NCBI RefSeq assembly: GCF_003148665.1
Contig: NZ_QGGQ01000002.1
Coordinates: 372,001-436,000 of the forward strand
Direction of reading: 5' to 3'
DNA: 64,000 nucleotides
From: Maribacter polysiphoniae
GTDB lineage: Bacteria; Bacteroidota; Bacteroidia; Flavobacteriales; Flavobacteriaceae
The notes beneath the pieces are model-generated. The model searched no databases, was not told the origin of the DNA, and saw only the letters and a program-made list of their open reading frames with translations. Both the position numbers and the translations under genes were made by a program. Positions 63,706-64,000 of this stretch are shown here, piece by piece. Within the stretch, counting starts at the first letter, position 1, and each line of letters begins with the position of its first letter.

Positions 63706-64000
63706 TTAACGCAAACGATCAACAGATTTTACAAGATCCTCATCCTTCTTAATAGCCCTGTTGGCCAGGACCAAAAAAACGATAGAAAATACAGGAATCA
63801 ACATCCCAATACCCTTCTCAGAGACCAAGGTCTCTCCGGATAAGTTTAGCGATCGGTAAACGAAAAATCCTAGTAAAAAAAGATTCAATATCATGTTCAA
63901 CCTGTTCAACACAAATTGATTTTGTCGTTTTTTATACAAGAATACGGCAATCAATGCCAAGGCTCCCGACCCATAAAAGACGGTGGAAACCAAAATATCG
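63706..64000 (-). CDS. DUF4293 membrane protein, cut by the window edge
   Basis: The C-terminal part of a small polytopic membrane protein of the DUF4293 family: FYGSGALALIAVFLYKKRQNQFVLNRLNMILNL, two further helices, and end LVKSVDRLR. The reading frame stays open to position 64000, and the ATG at 63993 is in the middle of a family-conserved helix, so the real start is outside. The function is unknown. Confidence 0.75.
   Translation of the reverse strand, partial: DILVSTVFYGSGALALIAVFLYKKRQNQFVLNRLNMILNLFLLGFFVYRSLNLSGETLVSEKGIGMLIPVFSIVFLVLANRAIKKDEDLVKSVDRLR

Overview
The window looks like chromosomal DNA of a marine-type member of the Flavobacteriaceae (Bacteroidota). The evidence is the PUL-style cluster of secreted lipoprotein glycosidases, the BT_3928, DUF1599, DUF3667 and DUF4293 families, TAnnTTTG -7 boxes without strong Shine-Dalgarno sequences, and the folP-cdaA and ClpS/PrmA/TpiA neighbourhoods. 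The genus is not identified. There are no rRNA or tRNA genes, no CRISPR array and no intact transposase.

Layout. Positions 503-16453 (minus strand) are a tight nine-gene operon for host-type high-mannose N-glycans. In transcription order it holds GH92, an SSS symporter, a GH130 phosphorylase, a CBM9-like protein, GH92, GH92, a PNGase F-like amidase, GH92 and GH47. Divergent from it is a LytS/LytR-type two-component system (16615-18458). Then come small accessory genes (18529-22343), a beta-carbonic anhydrase plus SulP transporter pair (22513-24732), hypothetical genes, a CBM48/HhH fusion protein, nadE, panE-like, an LRR protein and an SDR (24858-35201), and a DUF1566 lipoprotein. Positions about 36930-41900 are an AT-rich island carrying a McrB-like ATPase and a DUF2357/PD-(D/E)XK partner, a likely type IV restriction (defence) pair. 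Positions 43161-47776 are repeat-rich: seven copies of a 92-bp imperfect palindrome and two copies of a 222-bp repeat bracket an M61 peptidase gene. Positions 47777-52923 hold a YeeE/YedE pair and a cellobiose phosphorylase plus GPH transporter unit. From 53085 to the end the content is mainly core genes: clpS, prmA, tpiA with a redox/membrane operon, folP-cdaA, an ABC exporter, truA, a phosphodiesterase, a sialate O-acetylesterase and a truncated DUF4293 gene.

How the genes work together (inference from families). The PNGase F-like enzyme would free N-glycans from glycoproteins. GH47 and four diverged GH92 lipoproteins would strip alpha-mannose at the cell surface or in the periplasm. The SSS symporter would carry mannose or a small core sugar inward, and the cytosolic GH130 would phosphorolyse Man-beta-1,4-GlcNAc. 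No SusC/SusD pair, endoglycosidase or hexosaminidase is present here. The neighbouring LytTR two-component system is the natural candidate regulator. A second, independent sugar unit (GH94 + GPH transporter) handles beta-glucosides and has two inverted repeats in its leader.
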